This document shows positions 10,804 through 18,978 of a stretch of 64,000 nt of DNA, piece by piece. Source of the DNA: Agromyces subbeticus DSM 16689 (GTDB taxonomy: Bacteria; Actinomycetota; Actinomycetes; Actinomycetales; Microbacteriaceae); contig NZ_ATXG01000001.1 in assembly GCF_000421565.1 (NCBI RefSeq), positions 310,001 to 374,000 of the forward strand. The letters are read 5' to 3'. A program made the translations under genes and the position numbers. Position 1 is the first letter of the stretch, and every line of letters begins with the position of its first letter. Under the pieces are notes generated by a model that saw nothing but the letters and a program-made list of their open reading frames with translations, did no database searches and was not told the DNA's origin.

Positions 10804-10877
10804 GGCGGGGTAGCTCAGGTGGTTAGAGCACACGGCTCATAATCGTGGTGTCGCGGGTTCGAGTCCCGCCCTCGCTA
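10804..10877 (+). tRNA. tRNA-Met (anticodon CAT)
   Basis: Acceptor GGCGGGG (10804-10810) pairs with CCTCGCT (10870-10876) using G-T wobbles, with discriminator A. The D arm is GCTC...GAGC. The anticodon stem CACGG/TCGTG encloses CTCATAA, giving anticodon CAT. The T arm is GCGGG-TTCGAGT-CCCGC. The paired first base and lack of initiator features suggest the elongator form. It follows tRNA-Thr by 45 bases and is probably on the same transcript. Confidence 0.93.
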
Positions 10878-10890
10878 CAACAGTAGGACT

Positions 10891-10903
10891 CCGCGCATCG
10901 CGG
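10891..10903 (+). terminator. Short GC hairpin after the tRNA pair
   Basis: CCGCG-CAT-CGCGG, followed by GTTCGTTTCTC, lies 13 bases after the tRNA-Met gene. The stem is short but very GC-rich and is followed by a T-rich run, so it plausibly ends the tRNA transcript. Confidence 0.5.
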
Positions 10904-11028
10904 GTTCGTTTCTCTCGTCGTTCGGCCGTTCCCGAGTCTCTGATCGGGTCTAACGGATGTCGGGTCGAGTGGATGCCGTCAGCGGGCAGTCAGGAGCGAT
11001 CGCCTGGGCCGACGAGCAGCTCGCTCGG

Positions 11029-11469
11029 TCATCGCTCCTTCGTGACTCGGGTGAGCAGATCGGCGAGCTGTGCGAGGTCATCATGCGCGAGCGCGTCGAA
11101 CAGCGGAAGGAGTCGTTCGACGGTGTCGCGCTCGAACCGGACGACCTCCTCGGCGGCTTCCTCGGTGAGGCGGATGATGCGGGAGCGCCCGTCGTCGGGA
11201 TTGACGACTGTTTCGATGACCTGCTTCTCGCGGAGCCCATCGAGGAGCTGGGTGACCGCGCCCGGAGTGATCCCGAGATCGGCGGCTATCACGCCGGGCG
11301 TGATCGCGCGGCCACCGTGGGCGAGGATGAACAACGCCTGCATCTGGGTTCGAGTGATGTCTCGACCGTGGAAGGGAACGCGGCGGTTCGTCGTGATGGC
11401 GCGGCTCAGCTTCGCGACCGACTCGAGAACTTCGGCGACGCTGGCAGGCCGGTCGCTCTCGTGCGGCAT
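11029..11469 (-). CDS. MarR family transcriptional regulator
   Basis: A 146-residue winged-helix regulator. After an N-terminal dimerisation helix it has the MarR DNA-binding segment: the RTQMQALFILAHGG helix, then DLGITPGAVTQLLDGLREKQVIE as recognition helix region, and the wing VVNPDDGRSRIIRLTEEA with the conserved D-R-S/R signature. The C-terminal helices complete the dimer interface. The ATG overlaps the stop of the NAD(P)-binding protein gene (TGATG), so both come from one transcript. It probably represses this two-gene unit in response to a small ligand or oxidative stress. The ligand is unknown. Confidence 0.88.
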   Translation of the reverse strand: MPHESDRPASVAEVLESVAKLSRAITTNRRVPFHGRDITRTQMQALFILAHGGRAITPGVIAADLGITPGAVTQLLDGLREKQVIETVVNPDDGRSRIIRLTEEAAEEVVRFERDTVERLLPLFDALAHDDLAQLADLLTRVTKER

Positions 11470-12107
11470 CAGTTGCTGACGAATGGCAGCTCGCGGATGA
11501 ACGTTCGGTCGTCGACCTGCGAGAGGATGAACTCCGCGAGGTCGTCGCGGCCGATCTGCGTGCTGGAGTTCACGCCTACCCAGCCGACCCGGTATGACCC
11601 GGTCCCGGGTGTTTCCATCAGGCGCGGGCCCCGAACGACCGTCCACTCGGTGCTGCTCTCCTGCAGTACCCGCAAGTGCTCCTCTGCATCGGCGAGCACG
11701 TGGCCTGAGATCGCCTTCAGCAGGAAACGGATGATCTTGTCGGCTGCTGTCGGCTGATCCTTGCCCTCGGCACGTAGACCACCGCCGGAGAGAGTGACGA
11801 TACGGCGCACCCCGTGCTTCTGCATCGCCGCAACGATGTTGCGAGTGCCATCGGCTTGCAGGGTCTTCGGCGACCCCTTCACCTGGCCGAACAGGCTCAG
11901 CACTGCGTTCGACCCAGCGATGGTCTGCGCGACCGCTGATGGGTCGCGGACATCTCCCTGAATCACAGTGAGTGAGGCGGGGAGGGTGCCGCCGAGCTTC
12001 TCGGGGTCGCGCACGAGTGCTCGAACGTCGTACCCCTGCTCGAGTGCGCGGGCGAGCACCCGGCGGCCGGTTTTGCCGGTACCTCCGAAGAGGGCGATCG
12101 TCGTCAT
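11469..12107 (-). CDS. NAD(P)-binding NmrA/SDR-like protein
   Basis: A 212-residue Rossmann-fold protein of the atypical SDR (NAD(P)H-binding) type. The nucleotide-binding glycine motif is at the N terminus (IALFGGTGKTGRRV). It is followed by the acidic-to-basic NADP-type turn ALVRDPEKL and a GDVRD segment. The classical Tyr-x3-Lys catalytic pair is not evident, so it may be a sensor or a quinone or flavin-type reductase rather than a typical dehydrogenase. It is the first gene of a two-gene unit with a MarR regulator, a combination often linked to electrophile or redox stress. The substrate cannot be assigned. Confidence 0.8.
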   Translation of the reverse strand: MTTIALFGGTGKTGRRVLARALEQGYDVRALVRDPEKLGGTLPASLTVIQGDVRDPSAVAQTIAGSNAVLSLFGQVKGSPKTLQADGTRNIVAAMQKHGVRRIVTLSGGGLRAEGKDQPTAADKIIRFLLKAISGHVLADAEEHLRVLQESSTEWTVVRGPRLMETPGTGSYRVGWVGVNSSTQIGRDDLAEFILSQVDDRTFIRELPFVSN

Positions 12108-12233
12108 CCTGTTACTTTAGCGACGAAACAATTTCGGAGAGGCGCTCGTCGCCGAGATCGGCCGGTGGTGCCAGTTCACAGTCAAGAAGAGAGCGACTCC
12201 GTCCTTGCTGTACGGCCGGCTTCTGGCAGAAGA

Positions 12234-12263
12234 GGGGTGCCCGGCCAGTCGGCCGGGCACCCC
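12234..12263 (-). terminator. Perfect 13-bp hairpin terminator downstream of the GHL10 gene
   Basis: GGGGTGCCCGGCC (12234-12246) is complementary to GGCCGGGCACCCC (12251-12263), with an AGTC loop. It lies 24 bases past the stop of the minus-strand glycosidase gene and upstream of the next minus-strand gene. It most likely ends the glycosidase transcript. Confidence 0.75.
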
Positions 12264-12287
12264 GCTTCGATCAATCAGTGCTCGGGA

Positions 12288-14735
12288 TCAGCCGCGGCGC
12301 TCCAGCGCCGTGTCGATCCATCGACCGAACATGTCGAGGTCGCGAAGCGTTCGAGCGGCGAACGCCTGTGCACCATCGCCTGATGGCGAACCCACTGAGG
12401 ACGCCGCCTGCTCGAGCTCGCGCGCGGCCTTGTCGAGCTGGTCGTCGTCCATTGCTGCGAGGGCTTTGTCGAGGCGGTGCTCGACGCGGTCGCCGGTCTT
12501 GTCATCGATGCAACCCGTCGTGGCATCCGCGATCTGGTCACGGAGCGACTGGATGCCCACGACCGCCGCACCGAGGGGGTCGGCGTGCGGGGCGACGGCG
12601 TCGACGCGGTGCGCGCCCTCGGCCAAGGCCTCGGCTTGTCCCGCGGAGAGCTGGTTCCAGGCGAACAGCCCGACACCGTCGGAGCCCGCGTCGGAGACGG
12701 CACGGATCTGCTCGAGCACCGTGGCGGGGGTCGAGCCGCGGAACGGCCCGTATGTCGCCGTGTAGAGGTATTGGTTGTCGCCCACTCGCTCGCGCATCAC
12801 CTCGGTGTCGCGAGCGACCGATGCGCCCGATGTGCCGAACGACATTCCGGTGAGAAGGTCCACGTAGCCTCGATCCACCCAGTCGGCCCAGTTCTGGAAC
12901 TTCTTGTCGAGACCGTCGACGGGGTCGGCGAAGACCGCCGCCGACAGTGCGACATCGGATGCCTCGGTCTGCTGCAGCTCGCGCACCTCACCGACGAACG
13001 ACGTGACGTTCTCGATGCGCCAGTCGGTCCACGTCTGCCACGCGGCGTCCGTGGGCGTGAGCGTGTACGGGTCGACGCCGTGCTCGGCGGCGAACGTCTG
13101 GCGGCTGTAATCGCTGTACGAGTACCCGGCGGTCTCCCATGGCTGCGAGACGGGGTATCGGATGTAGTCGAGGTGCACGCCATCAACGTCGTAGGTCGTG
13201 AGCAGTTCGCGGAGCAGGGACTGGACGTACGCACGCGCATCGGGATGCGCCGCATCGAGGAAGTAGTACCCGGGCTCGGCCACCGACGGGCCGAGCGCCT
13301 TGCCGACGTCCTTCCGCTGGAGGGCGGCCCAATTGGGGTGCGCACTCAGCACGGGCCCGATGCCGCCTGTCTGGTCGGATCCCACGAAGAACGTGTGGAT
13401 CCACGGGTGCAGTTCGATGCCGCGCGCGTGGGCGCCGTCGATCCAGACCTGCAACGGGTCGAAGCCCACCATGTTCGGACGCTGCGGCGCGACACCGGCC
13501 GCGGCCGCGGCCTCCGACGGGTAGATCGTGTAGCCCTGATAGATCGACTCGAGGAACACGACATTGAAGCCGGCCGCATCGATCCGGTCGAGGGTCGCCT
13601 CGATGGCAGCGGGGTTCGTCTCCTCGGGGCGGACCCAGGTTGCTCGTCCCTCCGCAGGCCGTGACTCGGCGGTCCGGTGCGCGGCGAGTTCTGCGGTCGC
13701 CTTCGCCGCGTTCGCGAGGTCGACCGCGCCGGTCTTGTCGCCGGCCTCGGCTGCTGCATGCGCGTCGGCGAGGGCCGCGGCCGCATCCGTCGATGCCTCG
13801 GTTGCGCGATCTTCCGGGAACGCGAGGCAGGAGCCGACCGCGTCCTCGATGCGCGCGTCGGCGTCGGCGAGCGCCTGCTCAGCCCCGAAGATCGCCGTTC
13901 GCTCGTCGATCGTCGCCGTGAGGGCGGTGCCGTCGATGGTGATCGAGGCACCCACGACGGCGTTCGTCTGCAGCCAGGTTCCCCGAGCGCCGTGACCTGA
14001 CAGCACGAATCCGTCGACGGGGATCTGACGGTCGTTGCCGCCCGCCCCCGTGACCACGCCGTCCTGCACGGTGACCTCGAATCCGAAGTCGTTGGTGCCG
14101 GTGGTCGCCCTGGCCGACGCGGGCGAGTACTGGATCAGCTGCTCTGCGCCGCGGCAACCGGGGAAGCACGTGCCGTTGCCGTCGACTCCGGCCGGATTGG
14201 TCGCGGCGGTGGGGTCGGTGGCATCGAGCGTCGTCGAGGCCGAGCGGGAGACCACGGGAGCGATGTGTATCGTGTCGCCGGGCCTCACATGATCGCGGAG
14301 CCACGCCCGGACGTCGGGGCTGCCGCCGGGCGATACCGAGAGCACGACACCGTTGACGGGGATCGCGTTGTCGCCCGGCCTCCACGAGCCGTCGGCGCAC
14401 GAGGCGAGCACAGTGCACACCCGTTCGACGGAGTAGCCCGTCGCCGAGCCGTCCGACACGAGGACGGCCTCGCCTCCGAAGGCGTTGGTCTTCGTCGTCG
14501 CGCCGAACGCGGGCGTGTAGACGGCGACCATTCCGGCCAGCCGGCTCGGCGGGTTGATCGCGGCGATCGGCAGCGTCGCGCCGTCGGCCGCGGTGATCTC
14601 GTTGCCGGCTGCAGGTGGAATCGGGGCAGCCATTGCCGGCCCCACCGCGGTGAGCGCGGTCAAGGCGACGGCGATCGCCGCAACGGTCGACCACAGTGCC
14701 CTGGCGCGGCGTCGGGGTTGTCTTCTGTCGTTCAC
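12288..14735 (-). CDS. Secreted GHL10 (family 10-like) glycosyl hydrolase
   Basis: A protein of about 815 residues with a basic N terminus and hydrophobic signal segment ending near AVGPAMA, so it is exported. Residues 35-280 or so form a beta-rich region without a family I can name. A helical stretch (about 285-355) follows, then the GHL10/DUF187 TIM barrel from RATWVRPEETNP to about residue 700, with WIHTFFVG, VDGVHLDYIRYP and FAWNQLSAG. The last 100 residues are helical. The family is predicted to hydrolyse glycans but substrates are mostly unknown. GTG at 14735 is chosen because AAGGA lies seven bases upstream. A GTG two codons earlier is also possible. It is divergent from the ManNAc-type operon and shares its operators. 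Confidence 0.8.
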   Translation of the reverse strand: MNDRRQPRRRARALWSTVAAIAVALTALTAVGPAMAAPIPPAAGNEITAADGATLPIAAINPPSRLAGMVAVYTPAFGATTKTNAFGGEAVLVSDGSATGYSVERVCTVLASCADGSWRPGDNAIPVNGVVLSVSPGGSPDVRAWLRDHVRPGDTIHIAPVVSRSASTTLDATDPTAATNPAGVDGNGTCFPGCRGAEQLIQYSPASARATTGTNDFGFEVTVQDGVVTGAGGNDRQIPVDGFVLSGHGARGTWLQTNAVVGASITIDGTALTATIDERTAIFGAEQALADADARIEDAVGSCLAFPEDRATEASTDAAAALADAHAAAEAGDKTGAVDLANAAKATAELAAHRTAESRPAEGRATWVRPEETNPAAIEATLDRIDAAGFNVVFLESIYQGYTIYPSEAAAAAGVAPQRPNMVGFDPLQVWIDGAHARGIELHPWIHTFFVGSDQTGGIGPVLSAHPNWAALQRKDVGKALGPSVAEPGYYFLDAAHPDARAYVQSLLRELLTTYDVDGVHLDYIRYPVSQPWETAGYSYSDYSRQTFAAEHGVDPYTLTPTDAAWQTWTDWRIENVTSFVGEVRELQQTEASDVALSAAVFADPVDGLDKKFQNWADWVDRGYVDLLTGMSFGTSGASVARDTEVMRERVGDNQYLYTATYGPFRGSTPATVLEQIRAVSDAGSDGVGLFAWNQLSAGQAEALAEGAHRVDAVAPHADPLGAAVVGIQSLRDQIADATTGCIDDKTGDRVEHRLDKALAAMDDDQLDKAARELEQAASSVGSPSGDGAQAFAARTLRDLDMFGRWIDTALERRG

Positions 14736-14797
14736 CTTCACATCCTTCGTTCAATCGACGCCGGTGCAGGATTCCTCAAGATCGGCGCTGAGCATGA

Positions 14798-14813
14798 ATT
14801 GGTTCGAACCAAT
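14798..14813. promoter_or_regulatory. Perfect 16-bp palindromic operator (DasR/NagR-like)
   Basis: ATTGGTTCGAACCAAT is its own reverse complement. It lies 63 bases upstream of the GHL10 start and just downstream, on the minus strand, of a TTGACC (14822-14817) that could be that gene's -35 element. The TGGT-N4-ACCA pattern matches the operator type of HutC/DasR-subfamily GntR regulators, and one such regulator is encoded in the divergent operon. Confidence 0.75.
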
Positions 14814-14934
14814 AATGGTCAACGTATCGATGGGTTCGGCTCGCCGCAAGGCGTCTCGTCAAATTCACCCCCGACTGCGCCGGGTTGAGAAGCAATGACC
14901 GCCAGCCGCGGCGCGTCAAGTGGTTCGAGAAGAA

Positions 14935-14963
14935 TTGCATTGGTTCGAACCAGTTGCTACGGT
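14935..14963 (+). promoter_or_regulatory. Promoter of the NanE/GH38 operon with operator in the spacer
   Basis: TTGCAT (14935-14940), a 17-base spacer and TACGGT (14958-14963) form a plausible promoter. TTGGTTCGAACCAG (14940-14953), a one-mismatch copy of the palindrome at 14798, fills most of the spacer. A bound repressor would therefore block RNA polymerase. A half copy, TGGTTCGA, lies further upstream at 14921-14928. Confidence 0.7.
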
Positions 14964-15009
14964 GTGGAATCGGACGCACCGTCCAGTCCTGTCCTGCGAA
15001 AGGTCCACA

Positions 15010-16338
15010 ATGAAGTTGAAACCACGGAAGCACGGAATCCTGGGCGCGATCGCCCTGGCGTCCGGCGTTGCCATCGCGCTCGCCGGCTGCAGCCTCGAGG
15101 GGGTCGACACCGGCGCCGCGGCATCCGACGACGAGCTCTCGAAGGTCGACGGCGAGATCAGCTTCGCCACCCTCGAGCTCAGCTCCAACCCCGACCTCGC
15201 CGCCTACATCGAAGACACGATCTCGGCGTTCGAGAAGGAGTACCCCGGCACGGAGGTCGAGTGGATCGACGTGCCGTTCGCCGGTGCACAGGAGAAGTTC
15301 GCAGCGGATGCCGCCGCGGGCAACCTCCCCGACGTCGTCAACCTCAATCCGAACATCGCCCAGCCGCTCGAGCGGGAGGGCGTCTTCCTCGACATCGACG
15401 CGGCGGACCCCGAGCTCGCGGCCGAGTACGTCGCCGGAGCGTGGGAGGGCTTCCAGGTCCCCGGCCAGGAGGGCACGTTCGGAGTGCCGTGGTACCTCAC
15501 GAGCGAAGTGACCATGTACAACGCCGCGCTCTACGAGCAAGCGGGACTCGACCCCGAGGCCGCTCCTGAGACTTTCGACGAGCTGTACGAGCAGGCCGCC
15601 GCGGTCTCGACCGCGGGCGCTGGCGCGTTCTACGGGATCCACCCGGCTCTCGAGAACCGGTTCATGACCGACCTCGCGAAGATCGGCGTGCCGCTGATCG
15701 ATGAGGACCTCGTCTGGACCTTCAACACCCCGGAGGCGGTCGAGCACGTCGAACGCCTCGCCGAGATGTACCAGACGGGCGTGTTCCCCGCTGATTCGCT
15801 CACCCAGAACCTCAACGACGCGAAGGAGGGCTACCAGGCCGGCAGCATCGCGGTCTTCCCCTCGGGCCCGAACTTCCTCAACGGCATTCAGCAGAACGCG
15901 CCCCAGGTCTTCGAGAACACCCGCGTCGCCCCGCAGATCGCGGCCGAGGGCGAGCCGATCAACATGTCGGTGATGGGCCTGCTGATCCCGAAGACGAGTG
16001 AGAACCAGGGCACGGCGCTGGCCTTCACGAAGTTCATCACCAACGCCGAGAACCAGCTCGCATTCGCCAAGGTCGCCCCAGTGCTGCCGTCGGTGACCGA
16101 AGCGCTCGAAGATCCGTTCTTCCAGGATGACTCAGACGGTACTGAGCTCTCCAAGGCGCGCAAGCTCTCGGCGAACGGCCTCGAGCGCGCCGAGAACCTC
16201 ACTCCCGTGCAGTACGACGATCAGGTGAAGAACGCAGTGCTCGCCAAGATCCAGCTCGCGCTCGCCGGCGACCTCTCGGCGCAGGACGCACTGGATCAGG
16301 CCGTCGAGGACGCCAACGCGATCACCGGCGGAGAATAG
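15010..16338 (+). CDS. ABC transporter sugar-binding lipoprotein (CUT1)
   Basis: A 442-residue solute-binding protein. The signal peptide ends in the lipobox LAGC with Cys27 as the lipidated residue. The mature part has the family 1 extracellular solute-binding fold, beginning with a beta strand (EISFATLEL) and containing NLPDVVNLNP and FGVPWYLTSEVTMYNAALYEQAG, typical of sugar binders. It should deliver an oligosaccharide to the permeases encoded next. The local enzymes (GH38, NanE, kinase) suggest a mannose- or N-acetylmannosamine-containing glycan. The ATG at 15010 has a GAAAGG ribosome site and is the first gene after the operator-bearing promoter. Confidence 0.88.
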   Translation: MKLKPRKHGILGAIALASGVAIALAGCSLEGVDTGAAASDDELSKVDGEISFATLELSSNPDLAAYIEDTISAFEKEYPGTEVEWIDVPFAGAQEKFAADAAAGNLPDVVNLNPNIAQPLEREGVFLDIDAADPELAAEYVAGAWEGFQVPGQEGTFGVPWYLTSEVTMYNAALYEQAGLDPEAAPETFDELYEQAAAVSTAGAGAFYGIHPALENRFMTDLAKIGVPLIDEDLVWTFNTPEAVEHVERLAEMYQTGVFPADSLTQNLNDAKEGYQAGSIAVFPSGPNFLNGIQQNAPQVFENTRVAPQIAAEGEPINMSVMGLLIPKTSENQGTALAFTKFITNAENQLAFAKVAPVLPSVTEALEDPFFQDDSDGTELSKARKLSANGLERAENLTPVQYDDQVKNAVLAKIQLALAGDLSAQDALDQAVEDANAITGGE

Positions 16339-16342
16339 CGCG

Positions 16343-17221
16343 ATGCGGCCCCGAAGACTCCTCACCCCGTGGGTGCTTCTCGCGCCGGCGCTCGCCGTCG
16401 CGCTGATCTTCCACATCGTGCCGTTCTTTCGCACCGTCCAGTTGTCGTTCACCGACTTCCGGCTGGCATCGGGCGGAGAGTACATCGGTCTGGAGAACTT
16501 CGGGGCCCTCGCTTCCTCGGACGTGTTCTGGCTGTCCGCCGGCAACACGCTCCTCTACGTGATCGTGGTGGTGCCGCTCCTGGTCATGCTGCCGCTCTTC
16601 CTCGCCATGCTCGTGCAGCCCAAGATTCCGGGCATCGCGTTCTTCCGGGCATCGTTCTACACGCCGGTCATCGCCTCGATGGTCGTCGTCGGCCTGATCT
16701 GGGTGTTCCTGCTGCGAGAGCAGGGGCCGGTGAACTGGCTCCTGCAGACGCTCAAGGTGGTTCAGGGGCCGCTGCCGTTCCTGACGGACGCCACGCTGCT
16801 GCTGCTCAGCTGCATGCTCGTGACCGTCTGGAAGGGTCTCGGTTTCTACATGGTCATCTACCTCACGGCACTCGCGAACGTACCGGGTGAACTGCACGAA
16901 GCGGCACAGGTCGACGGCGCGGGCGGTGTCCGGCGATTCTGGTCGGTGACGCTTCCGTCAGTGCGGCCCACGATGTTGCTCGTGGGTGTGCTGTCGGCGA
17001 TCGCTGCCATGAAGGTGTACGCCGAGATCTTCGTCATCGCCGGAGAGACGGCGGGACCGGGTGGCCAAGTGCGTTCCCTCGTCTTCACGATCCGAGAGGT
17101 CGGGTCGGGTTTCGACGGTCAGGTGGGGTACGCCGCCGCCATGAGCCTCGTGCTCTTCGTCTTCACGATCGGGCTCACCGTCGCCCTGCAGAAGTTGAGC
17201 CGGGAGAACGAGGAAGCATGA
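16343..17221 (+). CDS. CUT1 ABC transporter permease (MalF/UgpA type)
   Basis: A 292-residue membrane protein with six predicted helices and the BPD_transp_1 fold. The start shows the usual first helix (LTPWVLLAPALAVALIFHIVP). The coupling motif that docks on the ATPase reads EAAQVDGAGGVRRFWSVTLPS. The ATG lies four bases after the stop of the binding-protein gene and the gene's end overlaps the next start by ATGA. It pairs with the following permease. No ATPase gene is present in the operon, so a shared MsiK-type ATPase must energise it. Confidence 0.9.
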   Translation: MRPRRLLTPWVLLAPALAVALIFHIVPFFRTVQLSFTDFRLASGGEYIGLENFGALASSDVFWLSAGNTLLYVIVVVPLLVMLPLFLAMLVQPKIPGIAFFRASFYTPVIASMVVVGLIWVFLLREQGPVNWLLQTLKVVQGPLPFLTDATLLLLSCMLVTVWKGLGFYMVIYLTALANVPGELHEAAQVDGAGGVRRFWSVTLPSVRPTMLLVGVLSAIAAMKVYAEIFVIAGETAGPGGQVRSLVFTIREVGSGFDGQVGYAAAMSLVLFVFTIGLTVALQKLSRENEEA

Positions 17222-18138
17222 GCATCATCGATACGAACACCGTGCCCGCAGAGGCAACCGCTGCCGAGGTGCCGACCCGGGAGCCTCGACGGCTCCGCAA
17301 GCGGAAGCTGACGCCGGCAGGCCTGGCGAAGCGCTCGCTGCACTACCTGGTGCTCGCGGGCGTGCTCGTGCTCCTCGTGGGGCCGTTCGTGTTCACGCTC
17401 GGCACGTCGCTCAAGGGCCCCGCCGACAGCGTGTTCTCCTACCCGCCGTACTTCATTCCACGCGACCCGACGCTCGACAACTTCTCGAAGGTCGCCGACG
17501 TGATCCCCGTCGGGCAGTTCATCTGGAATTCCCTCATCGTCGCGACCGTGTCGACAGTCACGAACATCCTCTTCGGGTCCATGGCCGGGTTCGCCCTGGC
17601 GCGCTTGCGGTTCCGAGGCAACATGACGGCGTACCTGCTCTTCCTCGCGACACTGGTCATCCCGTTCGAGGTCATCTTCATCTCCGTCTTCCTCACGTCG
17701 AAGCAGATGGGCCTCGTCGACACGCTCGCGGGCGTCATCCTGCCGACGGCGGTGACGGGCTTCTCGATCCTGCTGTTCCGTTCGGCGTTCCTCTCGCTGC
17801 CCAGGGCGATCGACGAGGCCGCCGTGCTGGATGGCGCGACCGAGTTCCAGCGCTACTGGCGCGTGTCGATGCCGTCGGTCACTGGAACGATGGCCGTGGT
17901 CGGTATCTTCAGCTTCATGTTCGCGTGGGACGACTTCCTCTGGCCGCAGATCGTGTTGACCAGCCAGCAGAACTACACCCTCACGGTCGGACTGCAATTC
18001 CTCGCCGGTGCGTTCGCCGACGACCAGAAGGTCGTCGCCGCAGGCACGATGATCGCGGTCATCCCGCTCATCATCGTGTTCTTCCTGGCACAGAAATGGT
18101 TCTTCCGTGGGGCCGGAGAAGGAGCGGTAAAGGGATGA
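17218..18138 (+). CDS. CUT1 ABC transporter permease (MalG/UgpE type)
   Basis: A 306-residue membrane protein. A cytosolic tail rich in Arg and Lys (about residues 18-40) precedes six predicted helices. The coupling motif is EAAVLDGATEFQRYWRVSMPS, and the C terminus ends with the FFRGAGEGAVKG tail common to MalG-like subunits. It forms the second half of the translocation pore with the preceding permease. Both ends overlap their neighbours by ATGA, giving strict translational coupling with the permease before and the regulator after. Confidence 0.9.
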   Translation: MSIIDTNTVPAEATAAEVPTREPRRLRKRKLTPAGLAKRSLHYLVLAGVLVLLVGPFVFTLGTSLKGPADSVFSYPPYFIPRDPTLDNFSKVADVIPVGQFIWNSLIVATVSTVTNILFGSMAGFALARLRFRGNMTAYLLFLATLVIPFEVIFISVFLTSKQMGLVDTLAGVILPTAVTGFSILLFRSAFLSLPRAIDEAAVLDGATEFQRYWRVSMPSVTGTMAVVGIFSFMFAWDDFLWPQIVLTSQQNYTLTVGLQFLAGAFADDQKVVAAGTMIAVIPLIIVFFLAQKWFFRGAGEGAVKG

Positions 18139-18950
18139 GTACCGAATTCGAATGGGATGCGCCGACGGATGCGTCCGCGCTCGACGCTGTGATCGAGCCG
18201 AACGCCGTCTCTGCCGTGGTCGAGTCGACCCCGGTCGCCGACGCGGCCGCCTCGAAGGTGGATCTCACTCGCGCGCGATTGCGCGACGAGGTGATCGCGA
18301 ATCTCGCGCCGCACGACCCGATTCCGGCCGAGCGGGAACTCGTGCACCGGTTCGGCGTGAGCAGAGCGACGATCCGTCAAGCCCTGTCACGCCTCGCCGA
18401 CCACGGCTGGGTCTATCGGGTCCAGGGCTCGGGAACCTTCGTCGCAGACAAGGATCTCGTCACGAAGTCGCCCTATCTCACGTCATTCTCCGAAGACATC
18501 TCGGAGCGCGGAATGACCCCCGGCTCGCGGGTGCTTCGCCTCGAACATGGTCGAGCCGACGACAGGGTGGCCCGTGAGCTGCTCATCCCGGTCGGTGCGC
18601 GAGCCGTGCACATCGAGCGGCTTCGTACTGCCGATGGCGCGCCGCTGTGCATCGAGAGTCTGTGGCTGCCCGAATGGTTGACGGGCGAGAACCTCGGCCC
18701 CGAGCTGCTCGGCTCCCTCTATTCGTACTTCGAGCACGCCGGCGCCTCTCCCGCGCGGGCGCATCAGACCATCCGGGCGGTGAGTCTCGACGCCGCTCAG
18801 GCCGAGTTGCTGCAGACCGAGGCGGGAGCACCGGCGCTGATGGTGTCCCGCATCGTCTTCGACGCCCACGGGCGTCGCATCGAAGCGTCAACGGGCGTCT
18901 ACCTCGGCGACCGATACGACTTCCAGATCAACGTGAAGCGACGCGCGTGA
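18135..18950 (+). CDS. GntR family regulator, HutC/DasR-type with UTRA domain
   Basis: A 271-residue regulator. Residues 1-50 are an unusual acidic, Ala/Val-rich extension. The winged helix follows at about 50-115, with PAERELVHRFGVSRATIRQALSRL as the recognition region and VYRVQGSGTFVAD as the wing. The ligand-binding UTRA domain spans about 125-270 and includes GARAVHIERLRTADGAPLCIES. UTRA regulators of the DasR/NagR branch bind TGGT-N4-ACCA sites and sense amino-sugar phosphates. Two matching palindromes lie upstream of this operon. I infer that it represses both divergent units and may respond to GlcNAc-6-P or a related phosphate. ATG at 18135 overlaps the previous stop (ATGA). Confidence 0.88.
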   Translation: MSTEFEWDAPTDASALDAVIEPNAVSAVVESTPVADAAASKVDLTRARLRDEVIANLAPHDPIPAERELVHRFGVSRATIRQALSRLADHGWVYRVQGSGTFVADKDLVTKSPYLTSFSEDISERGMTPGSRVLRLEHGRADDRVARELLIPVGARAVHIERLRTADGAPLCIESLWLPEWLTGENLGPELLGSLYSYFEHAGASPARAHQTIRAVSLDAAQAELLQTEAGAPALMVSRIVFDAHGRRIEASTGVYLGDRYDFQINVKRRA

Positions 18951-18978
18951 GCACGTCGTCGCAACAGGGAATCCTCCG

